In this document: one piece after another, positions 18,320 to 26,243 of the stretch | Layout of the letters: every line of letters begins with the position of its first letter | Position numbering within the stretch: the first letter of the stretch is position 1 | Assembly: GCF_013004375.1 (NCBI RefSeq) | Contig: NZ_JABERI010000041.1 | Span: 62,001 to 126,000 of the forward strand | Length of the DNA stretch: 64,000 bases | Direction of reading: 5' to 3' | Source of the DNA: Acinetobacter terrae | GTDB taxonomy: Bacteria > Pseudomonadota > Gammaproteobacteria > Pseudomonadales > Moraxellaceae | Position numbers and translations under genes: made by a program | Notes under the pieces: generated by a model | Databases searched by the model: none | The model's input: only the letters and a program-made list of their open reading frames with translations | What the model was told of the DNA's origin: nothing

Positions 18320-19537
18320 ATGGGTGCATTAGAGGGTATTCGCGTACTGGATTTAAGTCGCGTACTTGCAGGTCCTTGGTGTGGTCAAATCCTCGCGGAT
18401 TTGGGCGCAGAAGTGATTAAAGTTGAACGTCCAAAAACCGGTGATGACACCCGTTTATGGGGTCCACCTTGGATGAAGAACAATCAAGGCGAGGACACAT
18501 GTGAAGCAGCTTATTATCAATCTGCGAATCGAAATAAACTTTCCGTTGCGATTGATATTTCGACCGCTGAAGGTCAGGAATTGGTCCGTGCTTTAGCTGC
18601 CGACTCTGATGTGATCATTGAAAACTATAAAGCTGGCTCGTTGAAAAAATACGGACTGGATTACGATAGTTTAAGTGCAATTAACCCGAAACTGGTTTAT
18701 TGCTCAATTACCGGTTTTGGTCAAACAGGTCCGCGTGCGCCTGAACCAGGTTATGATTTTATCATTCAGGGCATGGGTGGCTTAATGTCTGTGACCGGTG
18801 AGAAAGATGATTTACCGGGTGGTGGCCCACAAAAAGTCGGTGTGGCATTTGCCGATTTAACCACGGGTCTGTATTCAACAATTGCCATTCAAGCGGCATT
18901 GTTGAATCGCACCATTACTGGCTTAGGTCAATACATTGATATGGCATTGCTAGATGTGCAAGTGGCAACGCTTGCCAATCAAGGCATGAACTATTTAGCT
19001 TCGGGTAAAGTGCCGGGTCGCTATGGTAATGCACATGCCAATATTGTGCCTTATCAAGTATTTAAAGCAGCAGACCAAGATTTTATTATTGCCTGTGGTA
19101 ATGACAAACAATTCGTTGCACTCAGTAATGCGATTGGTTTGCCGGAATTACCCAATGATCCGCGCTTTACCACCAATGCACTGCGGATTAAGTACCGTAC
19201 TGAAATTGGCGAGTTATTGTCTGAGCATTTCCTTAATAATAATGCGAAACATTGGGTTGAAGCGATTCATGCAGTCAAAGTTCCAGTCGGTTTAATCAAT
19301 AACCTCGAACAAGCTTTTGAAGAGCCGCAAATTCAGGCACGTAACATGTTGATTGAAATGCAGCATCCTTTAAAAGATAAGCTTAAAGTGATTGGTTCTC
19401 CCATCAAACTTTCTCGTACCCCAGTGGAATACAAGAAAGCACCACCGATGCTGGGTGAACATACCAATGAAATCTTAGCGCGTATAGCTGATGCTGAAAA
19501 ATTAGCAGAACTGCGAACAAAAGGCATTATTGGTTAA
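18320..19537 (+). CDS. Type III (CaiB/BaiF-family) acyl-CoA transferase
   Basis: Moves CoA from an acyl-CoA to the pathway acid, activating it without ATP. The 405 residues show the family start GIRVLDLSRVLAGPW, the segment SANRNKLSVAID, and the probable catalytic aspartate in VAFADLTTGLYS, about residue 179, equivalent to Asp169 of formyl-CoA transferase. The closing segment PMLGEHTNEIL is also typical. It is the last gene of the operon, 12 bases after the thiolase and before a strong terminator. With the MFS acid carrier and PaaH-like dehydrogenase it suggests uptake and CoA-activation of a dicarboxylate, for example by succinyl-CoA (inference). Confidence 0.9.
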   Translation: MGALEGIRVLDLSRVLAGPWCGQILADLGAEVIKVERPKTGDDTRLWGPPWMKNNQGEDTCEAAYYQSANRNKLSVAIDISTAEGQELVRALAADSDVIIENYKAGSLKKYGLDYDSLSAINPKLVYCSITGFGQTGPRAPEPGYDFIIQGMGGLMSVTGEKDDLPGGGPQKVGVAFADLTTGLYSTIAIQAALLNRTITGLGQYIDMALLDVQVATLANQGMNYLASGKVPGRYGNAHANIVPYQVFKAADQDFIIACGNDKQFVALSNAIGLPELPNDPRFTTNALRIKYRTEIGELLSEHFLNNNAKHWVEAIHAVKVPVGLINNLEQAFEEPQIQARNMLIEMQHPLKDKLKVIGSPIKLSRTPVEYKKAPPMLGEHTNEILARIADAEKLAELRTKGIIG

Positions 19538-19566
19538 TCTATATTAAAAGCCTTTTTCAAATGAAT

Positions 19567-19600
19567 AAAGAAGCAACTTTTTATAAGTTGCTTCTTTGCT
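19567..19600 (+). terminator. Strong terminator closing the CoA-transferase operon
   Basis: A perfect 13-bp stem AAAGAAGCAACTT/AAGTTGCTTCTTT has a 5-base loop. The T-rich arm is part of the stem. It is placed 29 bases after the CoA-transferase stop and before the IclR gene. Confidence 0.8.
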
Positions 19601-19625
19601 ATTAATAGGATATTTATATTATAAT

Positions 19626-19640
19626 TTTCGCCATGCGAAA
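19626..19640. promoter_or_regulatory. Palindromic motif upstream of the IclR regulator gene
   Basis: TTTCGC-CAT-GCGAAA is a perfect inverted repeat and the most symmetric copy of the motif shared by five neighbouring units. It lies 27 bases before the regulator's ATG, which fits autoregulation. Confidence 0.65.
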
Positions 19641-19667
19641 CAAAATTAAAGAATTTAGGCCATTTAA

Positions 19668-20513
19668 ATGACTGAAATGACAGAATCGGAACAAGCGGAG
19701 AAGCTGTTAGCTCCATTACGACATGAACTCTTGGATCCCATTGAGGATATGCAGGATGAAAATGATCGCCAATACATTACCGCTCTTGCCCGTGGCTTGG
19801 AACTGTTACGTTGTTTTACACCAAAACATCAACATTTAGGTAACCAGGAACTCTCTCAAATGACAGGGTTGCCTAAACCAACCATTAGTCGTTTAACCCA
19901 TACGCTGTCACGTTTGGGGTATTTGAAACAAGTACCAAACTCAAGTAAATTTCAGCTTTCTGTGGGCGTACTTTCATTTGGTTATTCGATGTTGTCGAAT
20001 CTTTCGGTCCGTTCGATTGCTCATCCATACATGAAAGAATTAGCGGATTACGCAGGTGCAGCAGTTGCTATGACAACCCGTGACCGCTTAAACATGATCT
20101 ACTTAGATGTTGTACAAGGCAAAGGTAGTGTTACTATGCGACGCCAAGTCGGTACCTATTTACCCATTCATTTAAGTTCTGTTGGTCGCGCATGCTTGGC
20201 AGCAATGCCAGAAGATGAACGCGAATTTTTACTGAATGCCATTCGTGCCAAACACAAAGAAGACTGGATCAAGATTAATCGCGATTTAGATAAAGCTTTT
20301 AAAGACTATCAAGACTTTGGATATTGCTTCTCGGTAGGTGATTGGCATAAAGATGTAAATTCAGTGGCTGTGCCTTATTATCATGAGCAACACGGTTTAT
20401 TGGTATTTAACTGTGGTGGACCAAGCTTTATTTTAAGTCGTGAAAAGCTGGAAGATGAAATCGCCCCGCGCTTAGTACATATGGTAAATAATATTCGTAC
20501 AGATGTTGGATAG
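19668..20513 (+). CDS. IclR-family transcriptional regulator of the catabolic block
   Basis: DNA-binding regulator, 281 residues. After a 35-residue acidic N-terminal extension comes the IclR winged helix (YITALARGLELLRCF, then LSQMTGLPKPTISRLTHTLSRLGYL, about residues 37-90). The effector-binding domain follows (MRRQVGTYLPIHLSSVGRACLAAM, then SVGDWHKDVNSVAVPY). The family includes PcaU, PobR and DcaR of Acinetobacter, which govern aromatic and dicarboxylate catabolism. It is flanked by genes of the block, and its own promoter and four others nearby carry the same motif, so it is the natural candidate for reading them. Start could be MTESEQ three codons on. Effector unknown. Confidence 0.9.
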   Translation: MTEMTESEQAEKLLAPLRHELLDPIEDMQDENDRQYITALARGLELLRCFTPKHQHLGNQELSQMTGLPKPTISRLTHTLSRLGYLKQVPNSSKFQLSVGVLSFGYSMLSNLSVRSIAHPYMKELADYAGAAVAMTTRDRLNMIYLDVVQGKGSVTMRRQVGTYLPIHLSSVGRACLAAMPEDEREFLLNAIRAKHKEDWIKINRDLDKAFKDYQDFGYCFSVGDWHKDVNSVAVPYYHEQHGLLVFNCGGPSFILSREKLEDEIAPRLVHMVNNIRTDVG

Positions 20514-20594
20514 TTGTTATTAAGACGCTATACCTATTATTTAAATAGTCACATAAAGAGCAGTATTAATTCAAAAAGATACTACTCTTTTTGT

Positions 20595-21029
20595 TTATTT
20601 TCGAATAATCATCAATGTTGCAGTAGCATGTGCATAAATTTTATCATTTTCATCAATAATTTTGCCTTCAGTACTGACTATTGTCCGTCCAGCATTAATC
20701 AAGTGCCCAATGCCTCGATAGGTTTTTCCGACTTGCATGGGACGGATCATTTTTATATTCAAGTCTACAGTAGCAAAGCGATTGCCTTTTCCCATAATTG
20801 AGTGGGCAACTCCACCAGTTACGCTGTCTAGAACAGTGGCACAGAATCCACCATGCACGCCACCTTGTAAATTAATATGTTCTTCACCGGGTGTAACTTC
20901 ATACACGACATAACCTTCTTGCACATCCACCAGTTTCATGGGAATGGTCTTGGCCATCGGTGCATGTGGAATTTCACCATTTTTAACAGCAGTTAAAAAT
21001 TCTAAACCTGTATATTGATCCATCGACAT
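20595..21029 (-). CDS. PaaI-type hotdog-fold acyl-CoA thioesterase
   Basis: Probably hydrolyses dead-end or excess acyl-CoA of the neighbouring pathway. The 144 residues carry the PaaI/YdiI pattern: HINLQGGVHGGFCATVLDSVTGGVAH (about residues 55-80; the HGG and the Asp/Ser after it are active-site positions), then FATVDLNIKMIRPMQVGKTYRGIGHLI near the C-terminus. It stands alone on the minus strand, convergent with the IclR gene. A copy of the shared 16-bp motif at 21100 lies about 70 bases upstream of its start, suggesting membership in the same regulon. Substrate unknown. Confidence 0.87.
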   Translation of the reverse strand: MSMDQYTGLEFLTAVKNGEIPHAPMAKTIPMKLVDVQEGYVVYEVTPGEEHINLQGGVHGGFCATVLDSVTGGVAHSIMGKGNRFATVDLNIKMIRPMQVGKTYRGIGHLINAGRTIVSTEGKIIDENDKIYAHATATLMIIRK

Positions 21030-21099
21030 TTAATCTTATTTCCTATACGCCTTGTAATTACTTCCCATTTTAATATTTATTGAGTTATTTTGAAATAAA

Positions 21100-21115
21100 A
21101 TACCGCAATGTAAAA
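21100..21115. promoter_or_regulatory. Shared 16-bp motif upstream of the thioesterase gene
   Basis: Reads ATACCGCAATGTAAAA, the weakest of the five copies. It keeps the ATACCGC half exactly and has two changes in the other half. It lies about 70 bases upstream of the thioesterase ATG. Confidence 0.5.
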
Positions 21116-21240
21116 CTAAGGTTTTATGACTCTTTTTTCTTATTTGAAATAGTTCCTGGCATTTTTAGAAATTTAAGTAAATCTACTCTTAATTAATTGT
21201 ATTGAAATTTTTCATTTTTGGAGTAGGGTGGTTCCCGAAA

Positions 21241-21300
21241 GATGAAATTGAGCATGAATCAATGGAATTTGATGTCGCTATTGTTGGGGGAGGATATCCC
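21241..21300 (+). pseudogene. Fragment of an ETF:ubiquinone oxidoreductase N-terminus
   Basis: Twenty codons read DEIEHESMEFDVAIVGGGYP in one frame. They align with residues 2 to about 21 of the intact protein encoded at 10184-11896, including the start of the FAD motif. Homology stops after that and the following sequence has no matching frame. It is a remnant of a second copy and lies on the opposite strand to the intact gene. Confidence 0.75.
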
Positions 21301-21423
21301 AATCATTTCTAGTGAAAGTAAAGACTACTTGAAGTAATTAAACTTCATCATTCAATCCTGAGTGTAATTCTCTGATGTAAGAGAAAAAATCCAATCTCTG
21401 GCCTCAGAAGGCTGGATAAACTT

Positions 21424-21760
21424 TTAATTTTTAATCATGCCTTGTTGAATCAAGTTTTCTATTTGCTGAGTGTTCAAACCTAACTCTTGTAAGGTTTTTT
21501 TGTGAATGTTCCACTAAATCTGGAATCGCGTGAATATTAAAATCCTTTTCTTCCGTCAAACCCACAGACTTAAGTGGTAGGTATTTTGCCTATAGGGGAA
21601 TCCACTTCAATCCAACGTTTGAGCGCTTTGAGTTGTGGATGTTCCCAGATATCCTGAAATTCATTCACACTGGCATTGGCAACTTTTGCCTTTTCTAAGC
21701 GTTCCAGAATCTCGTGCTGATCCCTTTGTTGGAATAACTGTGTAATGAAGTTTTTTCGAG
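21424..21760 (-). pseudogene. Decayed C-terminus of a CaiB/BaiF-type CoA-transferase
   Basis: The minus strand reads a CoA-transferase tail in broken frames. A segment with HEILERLEKAKVANASVNEF and EHPQLKALKRWIEVDSPIG ends at a premature stop. A shifted frame then gives LKSVGLTEEKDFNIHAIPDL, and after another one-base shift comes TLQELGLNTQQIENLIQQGM and a stop at 21424. This matches the usual end of type III CoA-transferases but not the specific sequence of the intact gene at 18320, so it comes from a different subfamily member. Boundaries are approximate. Confidence 0.7.
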
Positions 21761-21843
21761 AATATGTAGGATGAGAAGGATCACTAACCGACCGTTTAAC
21801 GCATACATTTTTGTGTTTGGGTTATTTAAAATAATTGACCGAC

Positions 21844-21956
21844 TTGAGTAAATTTAAGCTTTCTATTGGAGTACTTTCGTTTGGTTATTCGTATTGTCGA
21901 ATTTATCCATTCGCTCAATTGCTCGTCCTTATATTGAAGGATTTATTCACTAACAC
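21844..21956 (+). pseudogene. Fragment of a second IclR-type regulator gene
   Basis: Reads LSKFKLSIGVLSFGYS, then after a one-base frameshift SNLSIRSIARPYIEG. Both parts align with the intact IclR protein at 19668 (SSKFQLSVGVLSFGYS and SNLSVRSIAHPYMKE). No helix-turn-helix part or downstream part is left. Together with the two fragments before it, this marks a lost paralogous catabolic block. Confidence 0.75.
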
Positions 21957-22115
21957 GAGAGTGTATGGCAAGTATAAACAATCACCATGATATTGATTTC
22001 GCAATTTATTAAACCGCGTTAAATTTGCGATTTTTTATTGCCTGTGATTTGGTTTTACTTGTGAAGGTGTCTGCACTTCCTGTTATAGTTCAATATAGCG
22101 GAGAATACTTTTACC

Positions 22116-22400
22116 ATGAATCTTACTTATAAATATTTGTACACTCGCTTTCATGTGTTTGGTTCTTTACCAACCCATAAGGTTTTTAAAAGCGAAACTG
22201 GAAGTCAATCTAAATTAGTGTTTGCAGATCAGTCTTTTATTTATGGTTTAGTTTCCGAGTGGGCTATTAACAATACACATTTTGATGGCTGTAAACCTAC
22301 ATGGGAGCAAGAGTCAAAATTGTTTTTAGCCAAGGAAAAGGAAGCATTGAGCCTATATAGATTACAGCATCCACAGTTTAAGACTGAAACTCTTATTTGA
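22116..22400 (+). CDS. Small protein of unknown function
   Basis: Not recognised. The 94-residue protein is soluble-looking, aromatic and basic near its start (LTYKYLYTRFHVFGSLPTHK), with an acidic-basic C-terminal helix rich in Lys and Glu (EQESKLFLAKEKEALSLYR). No signal peptide or membrane segment. A ribosome site GGAGAA stands 12 bases before the ATG. It stands alone, following the pseudogene remnants. Coding is likely because of the ribosome site and the plausible composition. Confidence 0.5.
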   Translation: MNLTYKYLYTRFHVFGSLPTHKVFKSETGSQSKLVFADQSFIYGLVSEWAINNTHFDGCKPTWEQESKLFLAKEKEALSLYRLQHPQFKTETLI

Positions 22401-22778
22401 TCTCTTTTATATGATAAAAATCATAGATTACTGCATTTAGTTGAGTTTGTAGATTATACGCAGAATGTAGTGGATTAGTCTTATAAACGGGGTATGATTT
22501 AATTCTGTTACGATATAATTGGGGTGTAAATTCATCGTTATTTGAATTACCCTAGTTTAAGCAAAAGCTCATCAAAAGATGGGTTTTTTTATTGTATAAA
22601 TTTTTTCTCTTTAAGCCAAATGTAAAGAGGATGCAGCATTAAAAAATAACATTATGTGATTTGTTTAAATTAATTTACGTAAAGTGTGAATTTGTTAACA
22701 AATAGGCAAATAAACTTAACATAATAAAATAAATGATTTTCTATAATTTATTGGGAAAATAATAATAAGGCTATAGAA
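22401..22778. other. Intergenic region with one terminator
   Basis: AT-rich, no gene seen. A hairpin at 22566-22590 (AGCTCATC/GATGGGTT with G-U pairs, 4-base loop, then a T-run) looks like an intrinsic terminator reading plus. It resembles the one at 23079. Confidence 0.5.
22566..22590 (+). terminator. Intrinsic terminator
   Basis: Eight-pair stem with two wobble pairs, AAAA loop, followed by TTTTTTT. It lies about 165 bases after the 22116 gene. Confidence 0.6.
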
Positions 22779-23045
22779 ATGTCTAAAATTCTCATTTTGA
22801 AAGAAGTAAATGCTATAAGCAGTTGCGGCACAGAGATAATCGTAGAACAAATCTTTGAAAAGAATTTAAATGAGGATGGAGCAAGCTTGAATTGGATGGC
22901 GTTACCTAAAATAGTAATTAGTGAAAAAGTATTTAATTTAAATAAAGATAATATTTTTACTCATCCTGGAACTGGGAAAGTATTCAGGGTAATAAAACAA
23001 ACAGATATGTTTAAATTTAAAAAAAAGACTAAACGTTTATTTTAA
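22779..23045 (+). CDS. Small protein of unknown function
   Basis: Not recognised. 88 residues, charged and without signal or membrane segment. The middle part reads KIVISEKVFNLNKDNIF and the tail is very basic (FKFKKKTKRLF). A weak ribosome site, AAGG, precedes the ATG by 9 bases. It is followed 34 bases later by a strong terminator, which supports it as a one-gene transcript. Confidence 0.5.
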   Translation: MSKILILKEVNAISSCGTEIIVEQIFEKNLNEDGASLNWMALPKIVISEKVFNLNKDNIFTHPGTGKVFRVIKQTDMFKFKKKTKRLF

Positions 23046-23078
23046 GTTTTTAATAATCTAATAGCAAAATAGAAAGAA

Positions 23079-23108
23079 AAAAAGCTCATCCAAAGATGGG
23101 CTTTTTGT
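23079..23108 (+). terminator. Strong intrinsic terminator
   Basis: The stem AAAAAGCTCATC/GATGGGCTTTTT has a CAAA loop, 12 pairs including one wobble, with T-rich 3' arm. It closes the 22779 gene. Confidence 0.8.
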
Positions 23109-23172
23109 TTCAAATAACAACATTGATAATCTTCCTATTTTTGATATCTTTGAATTTTGGTAAGAATTTAAA

Positions 23173-23610
23173 ATGATGAAAAAAATATTGTTTCTTGGAA
23201 TGATGATTTCCTCACTTGCAGCATGTTCAACTGTACATAACAAAGACACTCATGCACCAAAATTAAGTGCAGCCAATCCTGCTAGTGAATATTGTATTAA
23301 CCAAGGTGGAAAATTAGAAATAAGAAACGAAGTGAATGGTCAGGTTGTTTATTGCCATTTTCCAAATGGTCAAATCATTGAAGAGTGGAAATTTTTCCGC
23401 GATAGCTCAAAAGAATGTTTAGCAGAGGAGGCTAAAGTTCTGGTGGGAAAAACTGATTTAACTGATAATGAAATTAAACAAAAAACTCAATCTGAAATTA
23501 TTCGTCGTATTGCGCCTGGTCAGCCAGTAACGATGGATTATCGTTCAAATCGAATTACAGTTACGATTGATCCTGTTTCTAAGAAAATCACCCATGCAAG
23601 TTGTGGTTGA
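23173..23610 (+). CDS. Lipoprotein with DUF333 and peptidase-inhibitor-I78-like parts
   Basis: Exported lipoprotein, 145 residues. The signal peptide ends in a lipobox SLAAC with the acylated Cys at about residue 18. Residues 33-70 match DUF333: NPASEYCINQGGKLEIRNE, then GQVVYCHFPNGQIIEEWKFF, with two paired cysteines. Residues 78-145 resemble inhibitor family I78: ECLAEEAKVLVGK, a helix, IAPGQPVTMDYRSNRITVTID and a final CG. Proteins with these parts are reported in Acinetobacter and other gammaproteobacteria. The I78 half could inhibit a serine protease in the periplasm or outside, but the target is unknown. Single gene with its own terminator. Confidence 0.8.
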   Translation: MMKKILFLGMMISSLAACSTVHNKDTHAPKLSAANPASEYCINQGGKLEIRNEVNGQVVYCHFPNGQIIEEWKFFRDSSKECLAEEAKVLVGKTDLTDNEIKQKTQSEIIRRIAPGQPVTMDYRSNRITVTIDPVSKKITHASCG

Positions 23611-23647
23611 TTTTTATCACAGTTATTAAAGTATAAACAAGAAATTA

Positions 23648-23675
23648 AAAACTCACTGAAAGGTGGGCTTTTTTA
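23648..23675 (+). terminator. Intrinsic terminator after the lipoprotein gene
   Basis: Short stem AACTCAC/GTGGGCTT around a 6-base loop, then six T. It is 37 bases after the stop. Confidence 0.6.
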
Positions 23676-23774
23676 TAACTAAATGTGAACAATCAGCTAA
23701 CAAATGCAGTGAATATTTTTGAAATTCTTCAGGGGTATAGTGTTTAATTAATATGCTTGCTGGAGCAATCAAAA

Positions 23775-24044
23775 ATGAAAAGTGCCCCTAATTTTCAGAT
23801 GTTACAGCAAGTTTATAACTTTATGGCTGAGAAACCAAACTTTAAAACAAAAGCAGAGCTAGATCTATTATTAGAATTTTTTTCAGAAATACAGCAAGAT
23901 CAAAAAACAGGAGTCAGGCTTGACTCACCTTCTAAAATTATCGGTAAATTTGGGAGTCGACAAATAATCAATATTAATTTAGCGCCTCCCATACGGCATA
24001 AAAATGAGTTTCTGGCATGGGTATATAAACAATTGCATCGATAA
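23775..24044 (+). CDS. Small protein of unknown function
   Basis: Not recognised. The ATG at 23775 (MKSAPNFQMLQQVYNFMAEK) has GGAG 10 bases upstream and is preferred over an in-frame TTG at 23757. 89 residues, mixed helical, no signal peptide. It contains LDLLLEFFSEIQQDQKTG and ends LAWVYKQLHR. A terminator lies 48 bases after it. Probably cytosolic. Confidence 0.55.
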   Translation: MKSAPNFQMLQQVYNFMAEKPNFKTKAELDLLLEFFSEIQQDQKTGVRLDSPSKIIGKFGSRQIININLAPPIRHKNEFLAWVYKQLHR

Positions 24045-24514
24045 TGATTTAATTTAACAATATCACCTTTAATCTTCGCAAATGACAAAAGGAAGCCTAC
24101 TTAGCAAAAGGTAGGTTTTTTTATTACCCTTAAAATAGCTATATTATTGAAAATAAAAAGTGAATTAAAGAAAGGGTTGAAAATAGTTTCTCTATATTTT
24201 TTCGACGAAATGAGGGGGATATTTTAGTTATTCGAAGGAAAAGATAAATCAAAAACTTAAATAGGACTAATTCACCGGGTTAAGCGGTTTTTTATTGTCT
24301 GAAATTTTAATTCCTTTTAAGAAAGTTTAGATGTGTTAATTCCTCGGTAAATTATTTTGTATCCATGCTTCTGAATACTTTGATGAAATTGAGTATCGGA
24401 AGTGAATTGGTAAATATTGCATATAGAATTAGTAATATAAAACAAATGTTTGTGATTTATTTGTAAGGCCTTCATGATTTTTTATTTAGATTATAATTGT
24501 ATTTTTGGTAATCA
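24045..24514. other. Intergenic region with terminators, no gene seen
   Basis: Holds a clear terminator at 24093-24122 and a weaker hairpin, ACCG/CGGT followed by TTTTTT, near 24275-24292. The rest is AT-rich and stop-dense in all frames. Confidence 0.5.
24093..24122 (+). terminator. Intrinsic terminator
   Basis: CCTAC/GTAGG stem with flanking A/T pairs, 10-base loop and a run of seven T, downstream of the 23775 gene. Confidence 0.65.
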
Positions 24515-24745
24515 ATGGTGACCAAAATGACTGTATCAACTTCGCTATTAACGTTTGAAGAATTATTTACTGAACTTTACCATGCTATTGCTAAGCGAGA
24601 GCAAAATCTCGTGCTGTTAAAAGCACCTTTAGATTCTATCGAGATAGGGTGTTATTTTAGAATTGGAAGAATACTGCCCCCCGCTTTTAATTTTCAAACT
24701 CATTTAGAGGGTGAGAATACATTTGTGATTACTGTGGAGTATTAA
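24515..24745 (+). CDS. Small protein of unknown function
   Basis: Not recognised. 76 residues, beginning MVTKMTVSTSLLTFEELFTELYHAIAK and ending FQTHLEGENTFVITVEY. No signal peptide. The stop is 4 bases before the ATG of the small zinc-finger-like gene at 24750, so the two probably form a two-gene unit ended by the terminator at 24888. Confidence 0.5.
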   Translation: MVTKMTVSTSLLTFEELFTELYHAIAKREQNLVLLKAPLDSIEIGCYFRIGRILPPAFNFQTHLEGENTFVITVEY

Positions 24746-24749
24746 TTTG

Positions 24750-24872
24750 ATGCAATTTTTAAGAGAGTTATATTGTTGGTATGAGTATGAGCAGGATGAC
24801 AATGGCAAGATGATCAAAGTGTGCCGCAAATGTGGAAAAAACCTAAACAAAATATTAGCTATTCTCCTATAG
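24750..24872 (+). CDS. Tiny putative zinc-binding protein (40 residues)
   Basis: ATG to TAG, 40 residues: it starts MQFLRELYCWYEYEQ and then has VCRKCGKN. The Cys near the start plus the CRKCGK knuckle resemble small zinc-ribbon proteins common in phages and plasmids. A relative with the same layout lies at 51252 (FCVHTYEYFEE, then CRKCGK). It follows the 24515 gene by 4 bases. Coding is supported by the shared pattern in the two distant copies. Function unknown. Confidence 0.5.
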   Translation: MQFLRELYCWYEYEQDDNGKMIKVCRKCGKNLNKILAILL

Positions 24873-24887
24873 CTGGAATGTACTATG

Positions 24888-24930
24888 GCCCATAAAACTC
24901 CGCTACATACGAGATATGGGCGGTTTTTTT
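24888..24930 (+). terminator. Intrinsic terminator
   Basis: GCCCAT/ATGGGC stem with a long 22-base loop followed by GG and seven T. It is 15 bases after the tiny zinc-finger-like gene. Confidence 0.65.
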
Positions 24931-25031
24931 ATATTTTCTTATGTAAGGATCAGTATGTGGTAAGTTCGTGGATGAAATTGTATTCATCTGTCATGATAAA
25001 TTATAGAGTCTAATCCATATAAGGTATTAGA

Positions 25032-25256
25032 ATGAAAATTATTGCTAAAGACCGAAATACAGGTGAAATGATAGAACTTAATGCTGAAGAAGATACGAGC
25101 ATGGGAACTTTAAATTATTTTTATTGTGATCAAGAGGGAAATTATTTACGTTCATCCAAACGTCCTTATGACAAAATGCCTAGACATTCGGTGATGCCTA
25201 ATATGCATTTTGCTTTAGGTCAGCGATTAATCTTAATTATAGAAATAATAGAATGA
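25032..25256 (+). CDS. Small protein of unknown function
   Basis: Not recognised. 74 residues, starts MKIIAKDRNTGEMIELNAEED and ends with a hydrophobic RLILIIEIIE. It carries a Tyr-, Pro- and Arg-rich middle (SSKRPYDKMPRHSVMPN). AAGG precedes the ATG. The terminator begins only 4 bases after the stop, good support for a real monocistronic gene. Confidence 0.55.
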   Translation: MKIIAKDRNTGEMIELNAEEDTSMGTLNYFYCDQEGNYLRSSKRPYDKMPRHSVMPNMHFALGQRLILIIEIIE

Positions 25257-25259
25257 CAA

Positions 25260-25283
25260 CAAGCCTCCTACGGGAGGTTTTTT
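25260..25283 (+). terminator. Intrinsic terminator
   Basis: GCCTCC/GGGAGG with a TAC loop, followed by six T, immediately after the 25032 gene. Confidence 0.8.
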
Positions 25284-25540
25284 ATGGGTAAAATTTTATC
25301 AACAGACCATACCAGCCATTAATCTAATCAATTAAGAGGAAGATGAACACCTCATGAAAATTGTGCTGGTACGTAGATAGACAGGTAGGCAGTTAGTACA
25401 TTCCTGACACCTGAAATTTCGCTATATCATCCTGATAATCTTTGTCAGTTAAAACATACATCTTTCACATAATTCATCTTATTTAAATTATAGATCGATC
25501 ACTTGTATAAACATCTCTATGTTAGGAGGTGTTCTTAACG

Positions 25541-25757
25541 TTTGTAGGTAATTGCTTACAAGGAAACAGGAAATTTCCGATATGATTCATTGTTAATATT
25601 TGTAATTATTTGTTAAGTAAGTTCCACTCTATATAGATGGAAAAATCGTATAATAATTATAAGAATATAACTCCGAACTTACATAAACGTAAGTCATAAA
25701 GGGGAAGCTACACGATTAAGCCTTATAGTTTTGGGAGAGACTATAGGGCTTTTATTT
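25541..25757 (+). ncRNA. Putative structured RNA, copy A of a two-copy family
   Basis: About 215 bases without coding potential, repeated in diverged form at 30229-30448. Both copies share, in order: GTAGGTAA..GCTTAC, AACAGGAAAT, a TATAGATGGAAA segment, ATAATAATTATAA, GGAAGCTACA, and the same 3' hairpin (AAGCCTTATAGT, loop TTTGGGAGAG, ACTATAGGGCTT) ending in a T-run at 25718-25757. Conserved start, order and terminator suggest a small RNA or a leader. No gene follows closely. Direction is set by the terminator. Confidence 0.5.
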
Positions 25758-26033
25758 TTGACTAAGATAAGAAATTATTAATAGGCTAAAAAAGATGACC
25801 AAAAACTGCCTCATTGTTAAGTAGTATATAATTTTTATATTAATGAAAGGGTTCTAATAAATTTTATAATTTACAACCCCACTAATTTTATCCGTAGCAG
25901 TCGGTTTTTTCTGCAATCAATCAAGTATAAATGTCAAAAATTAATTGCCCATTTACATTCAAGCTAACAAAGTAAGTTATACATTAACCCCAGATTCCCT
26001 ATGATAGAAATAAAAGTAGGGAGTAAAAAAGCT

Positions 26034-26243
26034 ATGATCAAAATTAAAAATCCAAATTCTGGAGAAGAGAGAACGATTAATAAAGTTCTCGGTGATGAAG
26101 ACACCTTAGCCAAGGCCCAAGAGCATGCCGGTTATTATGATATGCATAACAATCATTTTATTCCTCAAATCAATATCACTAATGAGGTTGTTGGGTTTTG
26201 TGAAGCCGAAGAAAATTCTACTATTTGGGAAATAATTGTTTAA
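26034..26243 (+). CDS. Small protein of unknown function
   Basis: Not recognised. The ATG at 26034 is preferred because GGGAG lies 10 bases upstream. An ATG at 26001 has no ribosome site. 69 residues with KIKNPNSGEERTINKV, AQEHAGYYDMHNNHF and a hydrophobic acidic end. No signal peptide. Possibly a small beta-rich protein. Confidence 0.45.
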   Translation: MIKIKNPNSGEERTINKVLGDEDTLAKAQEHAGYYDMHNNHFIPQINITNEVVGFCEAEENSTIWEIIV

